Positions 15,672 through 23,683 of a stretch of DNA of 29,853 nucleotides are shown piece after piece. Numbering within the stretch: position 1 is the first letter of the stretch; each line of letters opens with the position of its first letter. The stretch spans positions 1 through 29,853 of IMG/VR virus record IMGVR_UViG_3300044986_000573. One strand, given 5' to 3'. The notes under the pieces were generated by a model. The model was not told the origin of the DNA and did not search any database. It saw nothing but the letters and a program-made list of their open reading frames with translations. This stretch comes from a virus. The position numbers and the translations under genes were made by a program.

Positions 15672-15928
15672 TGAAGATGGACTTCGACATCCGTGACCTC
15701 AACCGCTCGGCTCTGGAGCGCATGGTGAAGCAACTCCTGGTCGCCAAGGACGGTGACGAGAAGAAGATCCTGGACAAGCTCCAGAAGCGGGCTGAGAAGA
15801 ACGACCTGGCTGACCTGGACGAGGAGATGCACGGCAAGCCGAACACTCCCGAGGTAGCCGAAGACGATCTTCCCGGCGACGGTGAACTGGCGGACCTGCC
15901 CAAGAAGAAGGCGAAGAAGAATGGCTAA
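15671..15928 (+). CDS. Small charged protein in the internal-protein block
   Basis: This is an 85-residue, highly charged protein. The N-terminal half is a predicted helix (IRDLNRSALERMVKQLLVAK, then KKILDKLQKRAEKND), the middle is acidic (DLDEEMHGKPNTPEVAEDDL), and the end is strongly basic (PKKKAKKNG). It starts at the TAATG overlap with the preceding gene and overlaps the next by 8 bases. The split charge suggests a protein-protein or DNA-contacting role, for instance a chaperone for the neighbouring virion proteins, but nothing identifies it. Confidence 0.65.
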   Translation: MKMDFDIRDLNRSALERMVKQLLVAKDGDEKKILDKLQKRAEKNDLADLDEEMHGKPNTPEVAEDDLPGDGELADLPKKKAKKNG

Positions 15929-17402
15929 AGGCAAGGCGCGTGGCTTTGAAGCGTTGATGGGCTGGCTGTCGGGCCGGGGCGTGGATCCCGACCAGGCTGA
16001 AGCGCTGCTTCGCTCCATCCCCAACGTGGAGAACATGACGCCGGCCGACCTCTCCCGGCTCATCGATGCGATGAACTCTCCCGCCCCACGGGCACGGATG
16101 GAGAGTCCGGTGAGCGTGGAGGACCGCGTGGCGGGCAGTGCCCAGACTGGCATGCGCCCCGATCCCAATATCCGTGCCGCGCTTCAGGAGCTGGACCCCG
16201 AGTTCGCGGCTCGCATCGACACCGCTTCTCCCGAAGAGATCATGCAGGCGTACCGCAACGCCGTGAAAAAGGCCGATAAGGTTCGCCGCGGTCGCCCCAA
16301 GATGGTGATGGACACGCCCGTCGCTGGCGTTGCGCCGCCTCCTCGCCCAGCCCGGCAGATGGAACTCCCGCTCGGCCCGAGCGCCCAGGAGCCGGACATC
16401 CGTTCGCTGATCCCGCTGGGCCGTCCAGGACCGGGTGTCCCAGGACAACTGTCTGGCCCCGGTCAGATCCTGACCAGGCAACTGGACATGATCCCGGCTC
16501 CTCTCCGCGGCCTGCCTGGGCCAGGGCCGCAGTCAGTTATTGATGTGCCGTTTGAGATGGTGCAACCGACTCGCAGGCTGACCGATGCGCGGCCCCCAGT
16601 GCCCGGTATTCCCTCACGGGCCGCCATGGGCGCCGACGAACTTGCTGATGGCCCGTCGCCGGGAATGCGCCCACGCCCGGTCGATGCCCCACGGACCCCG
16701 GATGACGGCCCAAAGGTTCCGTGGAAGTCACTCGCTGGCGGCCTCGGCGCCGGCCTCGGTGTCAGCCAACTCCTGCCCGAGAACGCCTTTGATGGAAAGG
16801 GCTCCAGCACGGCGGATCTCGCTGCCGAGTCTCGCCCCGCCCCCAAGGTGGAGGCCACGCCGGCAGTTCCGCAGCCCACCGTAAAGCAAGGGCCTCCGGA
16901 CTACGCAGCCCAGGCTCGGGAACTCATCGCCCGGGCCAATGACATCCAGCGGCAGGCTGGTCGGCAGACGCCCGAGTCTATCGCTCTGATTAATCAGGCC
17001 AACAAGCTGTATGAGATGGCTGCCGAGGGCCGGCGGAATGGATCGCAGCCTGCGATCATGCCTGTCGAACAGCAGAACCAGCAGACCAGTTCCATCCAAC
17101 GGAACTCCCAGCAGCAGATCGCCCAGAACCAGGGGTCTGACTACCGCAGCCAGGCCCGCCGGATGATGGCCGAACTCAACATCCGCTCCTCGCAGGGCAA
17201 TATCTCTTCAGCGGAGTATTCGGCCGTGAAGCGGCGGATCGATGAACTCTTCGCTCTGGCTGACGCCGAGGGCCGCAACACGCCGGCGCCGCGTGGTCAG
17301 GGCATGGGCCGCACGCAACTCATCGGGAAGCCGAAGCGCGGCCCGAGCGTGATCGGCCCGACGCCTGGATACAAGAAGCGAACGTCCCCAAGCACTACGT
17401 GA
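15921..17402 (+). CDS. Pro/Ala-rich internal virion-type protein
   Basis: I take the ATG at 15921, which lies after GAAGAAGA and overlaps the previous gene by 8 bases; an in-frame start at 15882 would add an Arg-rich extension that looks like out-of-frame sequence. The 493-residue product begins with a compact helical domain (FEALMGWLSGRGVDPDQAEA, about 9-28), followed by a long Pro/Gly/Arg-rich, probably disordered middle (about 120-300). A helical segment (YAAQARELIARANDIQRQAG, about 320-340) then recurs in related form near 419 (YRSQARRMMAELNIRSSQGN), ending with a basic tail. The repeated Y-x2-QAR helix suggests internal duplication. No catalytic motif is seen. By position it is an internal or ejection protein. 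Confidence 0.65.
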   Translation: MAKGKARGFEALMGWLSGRGVDPDQAEALLRSIPNVENMTPADLSRLIDAMNSPAPRARMESPVSVEDRVAGSAQTGMRPDPNIRAALQELDPEFAARIDTASPEEIMQAYRNAVKKADKVRRGRPKMVMDTPVAGVAPPPRPARQMELPLGPSAQEPDIRSLIPLGRPGPGVPGQLSGPGQILTRQLDMIPAPLRGLPGPGPQSVIDVPFEMVQPTRRLTDARPPVPGIPSRAAMGADELADGPSPGMRPRPVDAPRTPDDGPKVPWKSLAGGLGAGLGVSQLLPENAFDGKGSSTADLAAESRPAPKVEATPAVPQPTVKQGPPDYAAQARELIARANDIQRQAGRQTPESIALINQANKLYEMAAEGRRNGSQPAIMPVEQQNQQTSSIQRNSQQQIAQNQGSDYRSQARRMMAELNIRSSQGNISSAEYSAVKRRIDELFALADAEGRNTPAPRGQGMGRTQLIGKPKRGPSVIGPTPGYKKRTSPSTT

Positions 17403-17409
17403 GGTTGGA

Positions 17410-18879
17410 ATGAGTTGGCTGGCGAATAAGAGCAACGACGAGCTTCTGGGCTACCTGAATAACGAAGATGGCACTGGCCTGTCTGAAGCCGCCAAGCAGG
17501 AACTGGCTCGCCGTGGCGCTTTGCCCGAGTGGTCGAACGAGCCGGCCAACGTCGCCGCCGACCTGGAAGCATCTGCCGCGCCGATTGCCATGGAGCCGGA
17601 AATTCGCTCTGCTGCACCGCAGCGACCGGGGCTGGAGCGTCCAGGAAGCGATCCCGCCGGCCTTGGGCCAGCCTCGCCGCAGTTGCAGGAGCAGTGGGAC
17701 AGCAGCGAGGCCCGTGCCCGTGAGGCAGGCCGCATCATTCGCTCTGGCCTGCACCCTCAGACGCCCGTCGATCCAGGAACTCCTGAACAACAGGCGCGCT
17801 GGAATCAGTTCCTGGAAGACAACCCCGACGAGATGCAGCGGTATCGCCCGCAGGAGTTTGCGGCGCGCGAGGCGGCAAAGCAGGCAGAGAGTGACAAGGC
17901 GCACGCCGCAATGCTGGAGCAGAAGTATGGGCCTGGCACCGGCGCCAAGTGGCTTGCGGCTCGCGAGCAGGGGCGAGGGGTTGGCACGGATGTCATCCCG
18001 GTTCACAAGCCAACCGATCAGGAGATTGCGGAGAGGAACGCGGCCGACGCGCGATACACCCAGAACGTCAGCCGTCCTCGGTGGGCGCGTGAGGCTGGCC
18101 TGAGCCAGGACGTTGCCACGGAAAAGAACGAAGACGGCACCGGGCCGAAGATGTCTGACAACGACTTGCGTCTTGCCGCCGCTAACCAGCGACAGGCGGA
18201 CAAGCAGGCCAGGGAACTCCAGTGGCGCGCCACGGTAATGATGCGTGCCGGAAACTACGCTGGGGCGCTGGCGCTGCCCGGCCTGGATCCGGCCATGCAG
18301 TCTGCCATCCTGAATCAGCAGAACGCAGCGCTGAATGCCAACCGGCCTGGTGGCCCGCTCAACTTCGGGCCCACGCCGCTTGGTGTTGAGGCCATGCACA
18401 ATCAGCAGCTCACGGAACTTGGCAACCGTGTTGCAACGGGCCAAGGCTTTCAGCAGGTGACTCCCGCCCAGCAGCGGCTTCTGGATCAGCAGGCGGATAC
18501 TCAATTGGCCAAGGATAATCCCGTTGCCGCTGGCTTGCGAGACATCTCAGAAGGCAATTGGGACAGTCCGTCCGGCCGCGTTGCGATTGATCGCGCGCGT
18601 GACTCGCTTGACACCACCACGGGCGGGTTCAGCTACGACAACGAACGTGCGCTGGCGCAGAGGCTAACCAAGCCACCGTACAACATGAAGCCCGCCGAGG
18701 CCGAGGCTGCGGCGTGGCAGTCCGCGAACCGCGAGCGATGGTGGTTCAATCAGACTCCTGCGCCAGCCGGCCCGCGGCCTGTTACCGTGAAGCCCGCCGC
18801 TCCTGCCGCAGGAGCTAATCCTGGAACTCCGCCTCCTGCACGCCCCGGCAGGCCGAAGTACGTTCCGATGGATTCTTAA
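17410..18879 (+). CDS. Large helical internal virion-type protein
   Basis: This 489-residue protein starts at an ATG after GAGGTTGG. The N-terminal 40 residues (SNDELLGYLNNEDGTGLSEA) form a small helical domain; the rest is Ala/Gln/Arg-rich with long predicted helices and Pro-rich linkers, including EEIAERNAADARY-like and RLAAANQRQADKQARELQWR (about 255-274) segments. The C-terminal 30 residues are Pro/Ala-rich. It has no signal peptide or recognised enzyme domain. In podoviruses the genes between fibre and early region code for successive ejection proteins of rising size, which fits here (328, 107, 128, 85, 493, 489 and 1223 residues, roughly increasing). The stop overlaps the next ATG (TAATG). 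Confidence 0.65.
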   Translation: MSWLANKSNDELLGYLNNEDGTGLSEAAKQELARRGALPEWSNEPANVAADLEASAAPIAMEPEIRSAAPQRPGLERPGSDPAGLGPASPQLQEQWDSSEARAREAGRIIRSGLHPQTPVDPGTPEQQARWNQFLEDNPDEMQRYRPQEFAAREAAKQAESDKAHAAMLEQKYGPGTGAKWLAAREQGRGVGTDVIPVHKPTDQEIAERNAADARYTQNVSRPRWAREAGLSQDVATEKNEDGTGPKMSDNDLRLAAANQRQADKQARELQWRATVMMRAGNYAGALALPGLDPAMQSAILNQQNAALNANRPGGPLNFGPTPLGVEAMHNQQLTELGNRVATGQGFQQVTPAQQRLLDQQADTQLAKDNPVAAGLRDISEGNWDSPSGRVAIDRARDSLDTTTGGFSYDNERALAQRLTKPPYNMKPAEAEAAAWQSANRERWWFNQTPAPAGPRPVTVKPAAPAAGANPGTPPPARPGRPKYVPMDS

Positions 18880-21800
18880 TGGCACAGTCGCCGCTTTTTG
18901 ACATCTATGATCCGTACGATCTCCTCAAGCAGCAGGCTGCGATGGGCCTTCTGCCTCCCGACGAGGACACGGATATACTTGGCATCGCTCCTCTTGGGCG
19001 CCAGCGAGCGACGATTGCCGACCTCATGCCGCAGGAAGAGAAGAGCGGCCTGCTCAACTCCCTGGCCAAGGTTGGGTCTTCTGGCCTAGCCACTGCCGGG
19101 TGGCTGTTCGATACGCCTGGGGCTTTGGTGCGGGGCGTGCTGGCCGGACAGCCGTTGTCGTTCCTTGGAGATTCTGAGGAGCGTGTTACCGGCCGTGAAC
19201 TGCTGCGGCAGTATGGCCTGATTGGCGACCAGGATACGTGGGGCAACTTCGCGGGCTCGCTCGCTGCCGAGGTAGTTCTAGACCCCTTCACCTGGGCCAA
19301 CCCTCTGTCCATCCTTGGACGCGGGGCCTTGACGCCAACCGGAAAGGCGCTCAAGGGGGCGGGATTCCTTCGCAACGCTGCCGAGACGGCGTACCAAGGA
19401 CTAGCACCTTCGACCGTCCAGGCGTTGCGTGGAGCGACGGCACGGAGGGCCGGAACTGGTGTTCGGGAATCCCTCCGGAACCTCACGCCCGCACAGGCCA
19501 TTGCCGAGTCGGCCGATCCGATTGCCGCCCGGGCTAGATGGGAGCAGCAGGCGATTCGGTATGGCGTTGATCCCAACGATCTGACGGGCAGCGCCGCCCG
19601 GCTCATGGATGTCCGGATCCCGGGCACCAACATCGGGTTCAGTACCGATGTCTTTGGCGAGCAGTTTGGAAACCGGCTTGCCACCGGCCTGGATGCCCTG
19701 GGCGAAGCGTCCAAGCGAAACCCCTACACCGCCCCTGTTGTCAATGCGCTGTACGCCGGATTCCACGCCCCGTCAGGCGGCACGCTGAATCCCGACCTCC
19801 AGTGGGATTCCCGCATTTCCAAGATGAACGCCTCCCGGGCGGATGAGGCGAGAGAACTACTTCGTCAGCGGCAGCTCCGCGAAGCGCTGGGTGTGGACGC
19901 CGAGGAGGTGGCGGCTGGCATGCGTGCCGCTGGGGCTGCCAATGTCCCCGCTGCGATCCCCGACTCGCTGCGTCGGTTCAACAGCACCGACGTTCAGCGT
20001 GCCCTGGTTGACTATGTCGAATCGTCTGCCGTGCCCACGGCCACAAACACGTACGGGCCCATGCCCAAAAGCAGCGGCGATGCCGTAGCCGACTGGGTGC
20101 TGGAGAACGTGCCCGAGTTCCGCGACATGCGGGACACGTACATGGATGCGGTGCAGCAGGCCAGGCAAAACGCCGTCGCCTCTGGCCTCCCCGACAGGGA
20201 TTGGCGTGGGGCATCTGGCACGGGCTTCTTCCCGCGGCAGTTGAAGTGGTTTGAGCGACTCATGGATCCCGTGCGTCCCAATGCCACGGGGCGTGTGGAG
20301 AAGCCGTGGGGACGCAGTCAGACGCTGATGGATACGGCCGACAACTTCGGTCGCAGCCGACAGGAGTACACCGACATCCCGGGCGGACAGCGAACCTTCC
20401 GCCTGCTGACGGGTGGCCGGGCGCTCCAGTCTGCACCGGGGACACCAACCGGCCTGCCGTTCGATGCGGCCGATCTCCAGCGGCGCCTGATTGCCGCTGA
20501 CCAGATCCCGGCCCGCGACCTGCTGGACGATGCCTTCGATCAACTCGGAATCGCTCGTCCGTTCCGGGATGACATCTCCAACCTCCAGGCGTCCGCTGCG
20601 TACCAAAACGCCGCTGTCCCCGCCCAGCAGCAGATGATGGCCGAGGCCACGCGGTCGCTCCAGAAGAGGCAGGACCAGCTCGTCAACTTGCTGCGCGGCT
20701 CCGACCAGCAGTTTGCGCAGACCGGGACGGGCATCTTCGACACACCGGGCTGGACGAACCTGTCTCGCTATGAGCGTGGCCAGAGCCGCGTGATAGCGAA
20801 CGCCGAGCGAATGATCCCGCGGCTGGAAGAGGCCACCGCTGTCATTGGGTCCAACGGGCTGGCAGATGGCATGGTGCAACTCACCGATGCCGCTCGTCGC
20901 CTCGGGTTCGATCCAGACAACCTGCGGCAAGTTTGGCAGCAGCGGTTCGGCGCAGACATCACCAACCTCGCCGTGCCAGAGCGGCTGGTGGAGCAGATGC
21001 TGACGGTGGTCAACTCTTCGCGGGCGGGCGATGCCGAGCGTGGAATGGTTGGCCTGCTGGATGGGTTCACCAACGCCTTTAAGGTGGGTGCCCTCGCCAG
21101 CCCAGCGTTCCACACCCGGAATACCTATTCTGGCCAGCTCAACGCAGCTACGTTCGGTGCCTTCAATCCGCTGGACTGGTGGGCCGCGCTGCGGGCGTCG
21201 ATGGGCAATACCGACGCGGTCGCTCGCCGGCTGGAGAATGCCCCGGGATTCCAGGGACTCAACCCCGCGCAGCGTGTAGCCAGATTCCAAGACCTGACCG
21301 CTGCTAATCGCATCGGCGGCGGCAACATCTTGGACGATATCAGCGGCCTGCCCGAGCAGCAGATCCGCGGCGGCTGGCTTGGGGCTGGCAATGACCAGAG
21401 CGTGGGCCGGGCGTTCTTAAATCCAAACCGCTCCTGGGGAGACTTTGCCAACGATTTCTTCAGCCTGCGTGGCGTCGGCATCACCGACCGGGCGCCGACC
21501 CGGAATCGCAATCCGTTCCTGGTACTGAACGATGCCGTTGGATCGGTGTCGGAAGATGCCCTGCGTGGCGGCGTGTTCCTGAATCAGTTGCGCAAGGGCG
21601 TCGATCCCGGAGAGGCGGCCGACTTGGTGCGTCTCAGCCAGGTGGACTATTCGCCACAGGCTTTTACATCCTTTGAGCGCAACGTCCTGAAGAGGATTCT
21701 GCCCTTCTATAGTTTCCAGAAGGGCATTGTTCCGAGCATCGTCAACAACACGCTCTATCGCCCCGGCGGTCTGATGGGGCAGTCGATCCGTGCGGTCACC

Positions 21801-22550
21801 AGAGGCACGGAGCCGAGCGAGGAAAACTTCATCCCCGAGCATCTGCGGCGGTCGGCTGCCATTCCGCTTCCGCCTGAGTGGGGCTCGGGGAATCCCAATC
21901 TGCAACGGTTCCTGACGAGCATCGACGCTCCATGGGAGGCGTTCTTCAACACCGTCACGCCCGGCGTGGGTGCCACCACCTCGTCCCGGATTGCCGACAC
22001 CATCCGCCAGACCGGCTCCAATCTGCTGGGCATGACCAGCCCGATCATCAAAGCCCCGATTGAGTATTTCACCAACCGGCAGCTCTATTCTGGACGGGAT
22101 CTCACAGACCTGTACTCGGTCTTGGAGCGGGACTTCGGTGAGATCGGCCGACCGCTGGAGCAGGTGGTCACCAACTTTGTTCCGTTCGGCACCCGTGCCC
22201 TCGGCATGTACCGACAGTTCACAGATGACCGTCTGGCCCCGGCAGACAAGTACACCAAGGCAGCGTGGAACCTCCTGGCCGGTGCCAAGCTCACCGACAT
22301 TGACCAGGATCGGGCCAAGCGGCAAGCCGCTCGGGACATGCTCAACAGCATCCTGGAGACAACGCCCGGCGTCCGGACCTATGAGAACATCACGGTCCCC
22401 GAGGATGTGCTGCGGGCAATGCCGAAGGAGCAGAAGGACTTGTACCTCTTGTACAAGATCATCCAAAGCGAAGCGGCAAAGCGGGCCAGAGAGAAGAAGA
22501 AGATGGCCGCGGATCCGCTAGAGATGCTAGGGGCTCTCAACCAGTTCTAG
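18879..22550 (+). CDS. Giant internal virion protein, 1223 residues
   Basis: This is the longest gene in the window. The N-terminal quarter has WGNFAGSLAAEVVLDPFTW (about 120-138), then Gly/Ala segments with hydrophobic character (LLNSLAKVGSSGLATAGWLF), which could contact membrane. The middle is Gln/Arg/Ala-rich helix. The last third includes FKVGALASPAFHTRNTYSGQ (about 728-747), LNQLRKGVDPGEAADLVRLS and a FERNVLKRILPFYSFQKG segment (about 930-947), a Phe-rich motif I have seen in large structural proteins of podovirus-like phages. It ends in a Lys/Arg-rich helix (EAAKRAREKKKMAADP). I find no lytic transglycosylase or peptidase motif, which many giant ejection proteins carry. It is the last gene of the structural run, and its 3' end overlaps the convergent integrase gene by 24 bases. 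Confidence 0.75.
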   Translation: MAQSPLFDIYDPYDLLKQQAAMGLLPPDEDTDILGIAPLGRQRATIADLMPQEEKSGLLNSLAKVGSSGLATAGWLFDTPGALVRGVLAGQPLSFLGDSEERVTGRELLRQYGLIGDQDTWGNFAGSLAAEVVLDPFTWANPLSILGRGALTPTGKALKGAGFLRNAAETAYQGLAPSTVQALRGATARRAGTGVRESLRNLTPAQAIAESADPIAARARWEQQAIRYGVDPNDLTGSAARLMDVRIPGTNIGFSTDVFGEQFGNRLATGLDALGEASKRNPYTAPVVNALYAGFHAPSGGTLNPDLQWDSRISKMNASRADEARELLRQRQLREALGVDAEEVAAGMRAAGAANVPAAIPDSLRRFNSTDVQRALVDYVESSAVPTATNTYGPMPKSSGDAVADWVLENVPEFRDMRDTYMDAVQQARQNAVASGLPDRDWRGASGTGFFPRQLKWFERLMDPVRPNATGRVEKPWGRSQTLMDTADNFGRSRQEYTDIPGGQRTFRLLTGGRALQSAPGTPTGLPFDAADLQRRLIAADQIPARDLLDDAFDQLGIARPFRDDISNLQASAAYQNAAVPAQQQMMAEATRSLQKRQDQLVNLLRGSDQQFAQTGTGIFDTPGWTNLSRYERGQSRVIANAERMIPRLEEATAVIGSNGLADGMVQLTDAARRLGFDPDNLRQVWQQRFGADITNLAVPERLVEQMLTVVNSSRAGDAERGMVGLLDGFTNAFKVGALASPAFHTRNTYSGQLNAATFGAFNPLDWWAALRASMGNTDAVARRLENAPGFQGLNPAQRVARFQDLTAANRIGGGNILDDISGLPEQQIRGGWLGAGNDQSVGRAFLNPNRSWGDFANDFFSLRGVGITDRAPTRNRNPFLVLNDAVGSVSEDALRGGVFLNQLRKGVDPGEAADLVRLSQVDYSPQAFTSFERNVLKRILPFYSFQKGIVPSIVNNTLYRPGGLMGQSIRAVTRGTEPSEENFIPEHLRRSAAIPLPPEWGSGNPNLQRFLTSIDAPWEAFFNTVTPGVGATTSSRIADTIRQTGSNLLGMTSPIIKAPIEYFTNRQLYSGRDLTDLYSVLERDFGEIGRPLEQVVTNFVPFGTRALGMYRQFTDDRLAPADKYTKAAWNLLAGAKLTDIDQDRAKRQAARDMLNSILETTPGVRTYENITVPEDVLRAMPKEQKDLYLLYKIIQSEAAKRAREKKKMAADPLEMLGALNQF

Positions 22551-23354
22551 CGGTGGAGCCGTAGGTTCCTGCCGCTTTTCCTCGGCCACTAGCAGCCTGT
22601 CCACGTAGTAAGCCTTCATGCCAGGGCTTCTATGTCCTAAGTGTCCAGTGGCGTCTTTCCCGGCGATCTCGCAGTAGGTCGCCCCGGATCGCCGCAGAAA
22701 CTTAGTGCTGCCAGGCAGCCCGGCTACACGGGTCAGGTGCCGCATCATGGCCATGGCCTTGTCTCGGCAGATCAAGTCGCCAAAGATACGCGGCCCAAGG
22801 ATCGGCAGTTGTCGTAAGGCTGCCAGGGCGTTGTCATCCAGCCAGCACACATGGGGCCATCCCACCTTGTGCTGGCTGGGGCAGATACGTTGGCCACGGA
22901 TTTGGTCATGCCTGATCGACAGCAAGTCATCCAGACGCAGGCCGGTGGAGTAGGCCGTCAGGATCCACGCCCTCGCCAGCTTGTTGCGCGGGCATTTGCG
23001 TCCCCCGGTCATGTTCGCAGCTACCGCCAGAAGCGAACGGATTTCCTCATGGCTCCACGCCCTCGGGTTGGGGGGGAGCTGCTTGACTCTCCGGAGGGGC
23101 CTGAGTATACTGGCGTCCACAAGTCGCTCGGAGGCGGCGAAATGCAGCAGAACCCGCAGCATTTTCCTGTGATTTCTGACGGTGGAGGGAGCCAGATGCT
23201 TCAGGGCATCAGTCAGGTAGGAATCAATCCTCTCTGGGTTGAGGTCGCTCGCCTGCCAGTCAAGGCGGCGGACGAACACCTCCAGTTGTTCCAGGTAGCC
23301 GGGGGAGCCTCCTACGCGGTTGTGGTAGATCCTGGCAAGTTGCAGCAGCGTCAT
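22527..23354 (-). CDS. int: Tyrosine recombinase (phage integrase)
   Basis: This 275-residue protein is read from the ATG at 23354, with AGAGGG about six bases upstream; an in-frame ATG at 23387 lacks a ribosome site and overlaps the candidate promoter. An N-terminal SAM-like core-binding domain (about 1-90) contains LAPSTVRNHRKMLRVLLHFA. The catalytic domain has the first Arg in TAYSTGLRLDDLL (R140), a beta-hairpin Lys candidate (K163), KFLRRSGA (218-225) with R221, GHLGH (237-241) with H241, and the nucleophile in MKAYYVDR (Y249 or Y250). Box II usually reads H-x-x-R; here it is K-x-x-R. The enzyme would insert phage DNA at a host site. It is the only gene on this strand, and it lies next to a tRNA-like sequence. 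Confidence 0.9.
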   Translation of the reverse strand: MTLLQLARIYHNRVGGSPGYLEQLEVFVRRLDWQASDLNPERIDSYLTDALKHLAPSTVRNHRKMLRVLLHFAASERLVDASILRPLRRVKQLPPNPRAWSHEEIRSLLAVAANMTGGRKCPRNKLARAWILTAYSTGLRLDDLLSIRHDQIRGQRICPSQHKVGWPHVCWLDDNALAALRQLPILGPRIFGDLICRDKAMAMMRHLTRVAGLPGSTKFLRRSGATYCEIAGKDATGHLGHRSPGMKAYYVDRLLVAEEKRQEPTAPPLELVESP

Positions 23355-23376
23355 GGGGTGCCCTCTTCTGGGGGAC

Positions 23377-23404
23377 GTTCTACCCATCTATTCAAGGTTT
23401 TCAA
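23377..23404 (-). promoter_or_regulatory. Candidate integrase promoter
   Basis: On the - strand, TTGAAA (23404-23399) and TAGAAC (23382-23377) are 16 bases apart. Transcription would begin near 23370, at the AGAAGAGGG ribosome site of the integrase ATG at 23354, leaving almost no leader. The -10 box matches 4 of 6 positions, so support is modest. Confidence 0.3.
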
Positions 23405-23435
23405 GTCCCAGGAAAATCGCCCTTTTCAGAGTTTC

Positions 23436-23462
23436 GGGCAACTAGCTCAGTTGGTTAGCAGC
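23436..23462 (+). other. attP: tRNA 5'-half-like sequence, candidate attP core
   Basis: The stretch reads GGGCAAC-TA-GCTCAGTTGGTTAG-CAGC. This has the length and order of a tRNA acceptor 5' strand, the T8-A9 linker and a D-arm; TAGCTCAGTTGGTTAG is the classic bacterial tRNA D-arm sequence. The pairing base run after the D-loop is altered (GCAGC instead of GAGC), and no matching GTTGCCC, anticodon arm or GTTCRA T-arm follows, so it is not a complete tRNA. It lies 82 bases from the integrase start. Tyrosine integrases commonly use tRNA genes, and attP then carries a tRNA fragment. That this is the 5' rather than 3' half is unusual. Confidence 0.45.
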
Positions 23463-23490
23463 CCGTCGCTCCTCGCCCTGTTTGAGCGAG

Positions 23491-23519
23491 TTGAGCCAAT
23501 CTTAGAGACGGTCTATCTG
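23491..23519 (+). promoter_or_regulatory. Weak candidate promoter for the recombination cassette
   Basis: TTGAGC (23491-23496) and TATCTG (23514-23519) are separated by 17 bases. The -10 box is poor. If used, the transcript would carry a leader of roughly 155 bases containing the hairpins and the T7 element before the exonuclease gene. No better + strand promoter was seen in this gap. Confidence 0.2.
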
Positions 23520-23547
23520 GCCGTTCTCGCAGCCCTCGTCTGGCTGC
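23505..23547 (+). other. Two adjacent hairpins in the exonuclease leader
   Basis: The first hairpin pairs GAGACGG (23505-23511) with CCGTTCTC (23521-23528), seven pairs with one bulged T and a 9-base loop. The second pairs GCAGCC (23529-23534) with GGCTGC (23542-23547), six perfect pairs with a 7-base loop. They abut without a spacer, which would allow coaxial stacking in RNA. Neither is followed by a T-run, so they are not terminators. Confidence 0.4.
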
Positions 23548-23612
23548 ACCAAATGGAACTCTGTCTCGGCCTTCTTGTCGCCGGACAGTTTGGCAAAGCG
23601 TTCAGGAGGCTC

Positions 23613-23667
23613 CGCCCACGGAAGGGCTGAAGGATCGGACGGTCGCCCACGGACGGGCTGTTTTTTT
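23613..23667 (+). terminator. Duplicated GCCC/GGGC element with T7: terminator or attenuator
   Basis: CGCCCACGGAAGGGCTG (23613-23629) recurs as CGCCCACGGACGGGCTG (23644-23660), one base different. Each copy can fold as GCCC-N6-GGGC, and the second is followed at once by seven T (23661-23667), giving a short intrinsic terminator. The GGGC of copy 1 can instead pair with the GCCC of copy 2 and break the terminator stem, an attenuator-like choice. The 4-bp stems are weak. The exonuclease ribosome site (GGAGGT) begins only five bases after the T-run. Confidence 0.4.
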
Positions 23668-23683
23668 CCTCGGAGGTGTACAT

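Larger units (their letters stand above)
23355..23683. other. Gene-free control region between int and the recombination cassette
   Basis: About 330 bases hold no convincing gene. From left to right they contain the int promoter candidate, the tRNA-like att candidate (23436-23462), overlapping inverted repeats CGCTC/GAGCG and CTCGC/GCGAG (23467-23490), a TTGAGC repeated twice (23482-23496), a weak + strand promoter candidate, two adjacent hairpins (23505-23547), a small TGTC/GACA hairpin (23576-23587), and a duplicated GCCC/GGGC element ending in T7. An open frame crosses this stretch, but its residues have no recognisable character and it lacks a start signal. Confidence 0.75.

Noticed and set aside
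19857-21290. A 477-residue - strand frame inside the 1223-residue gene
   Set aside because: No start signal, no motif, and the + strand gene is continuous and coupled to its upstream neighbour.
23195-23225. A third copy of the CATTAGTCAGT leader word (GGGCATCAGTCAGGTAGGA)
   Set aside because: It differs at the key positions and lies inside the integrase coding sequence, where it encodes conserved-looking residues of the N-terminal domain.
23436-23520. A complete tRNA gene
   Set aside because: Only the acceptor 5' strand and D-arm match; no complementary acceptor strand, 7-base anticodon loop or T-arm could be folded within 100 bases.
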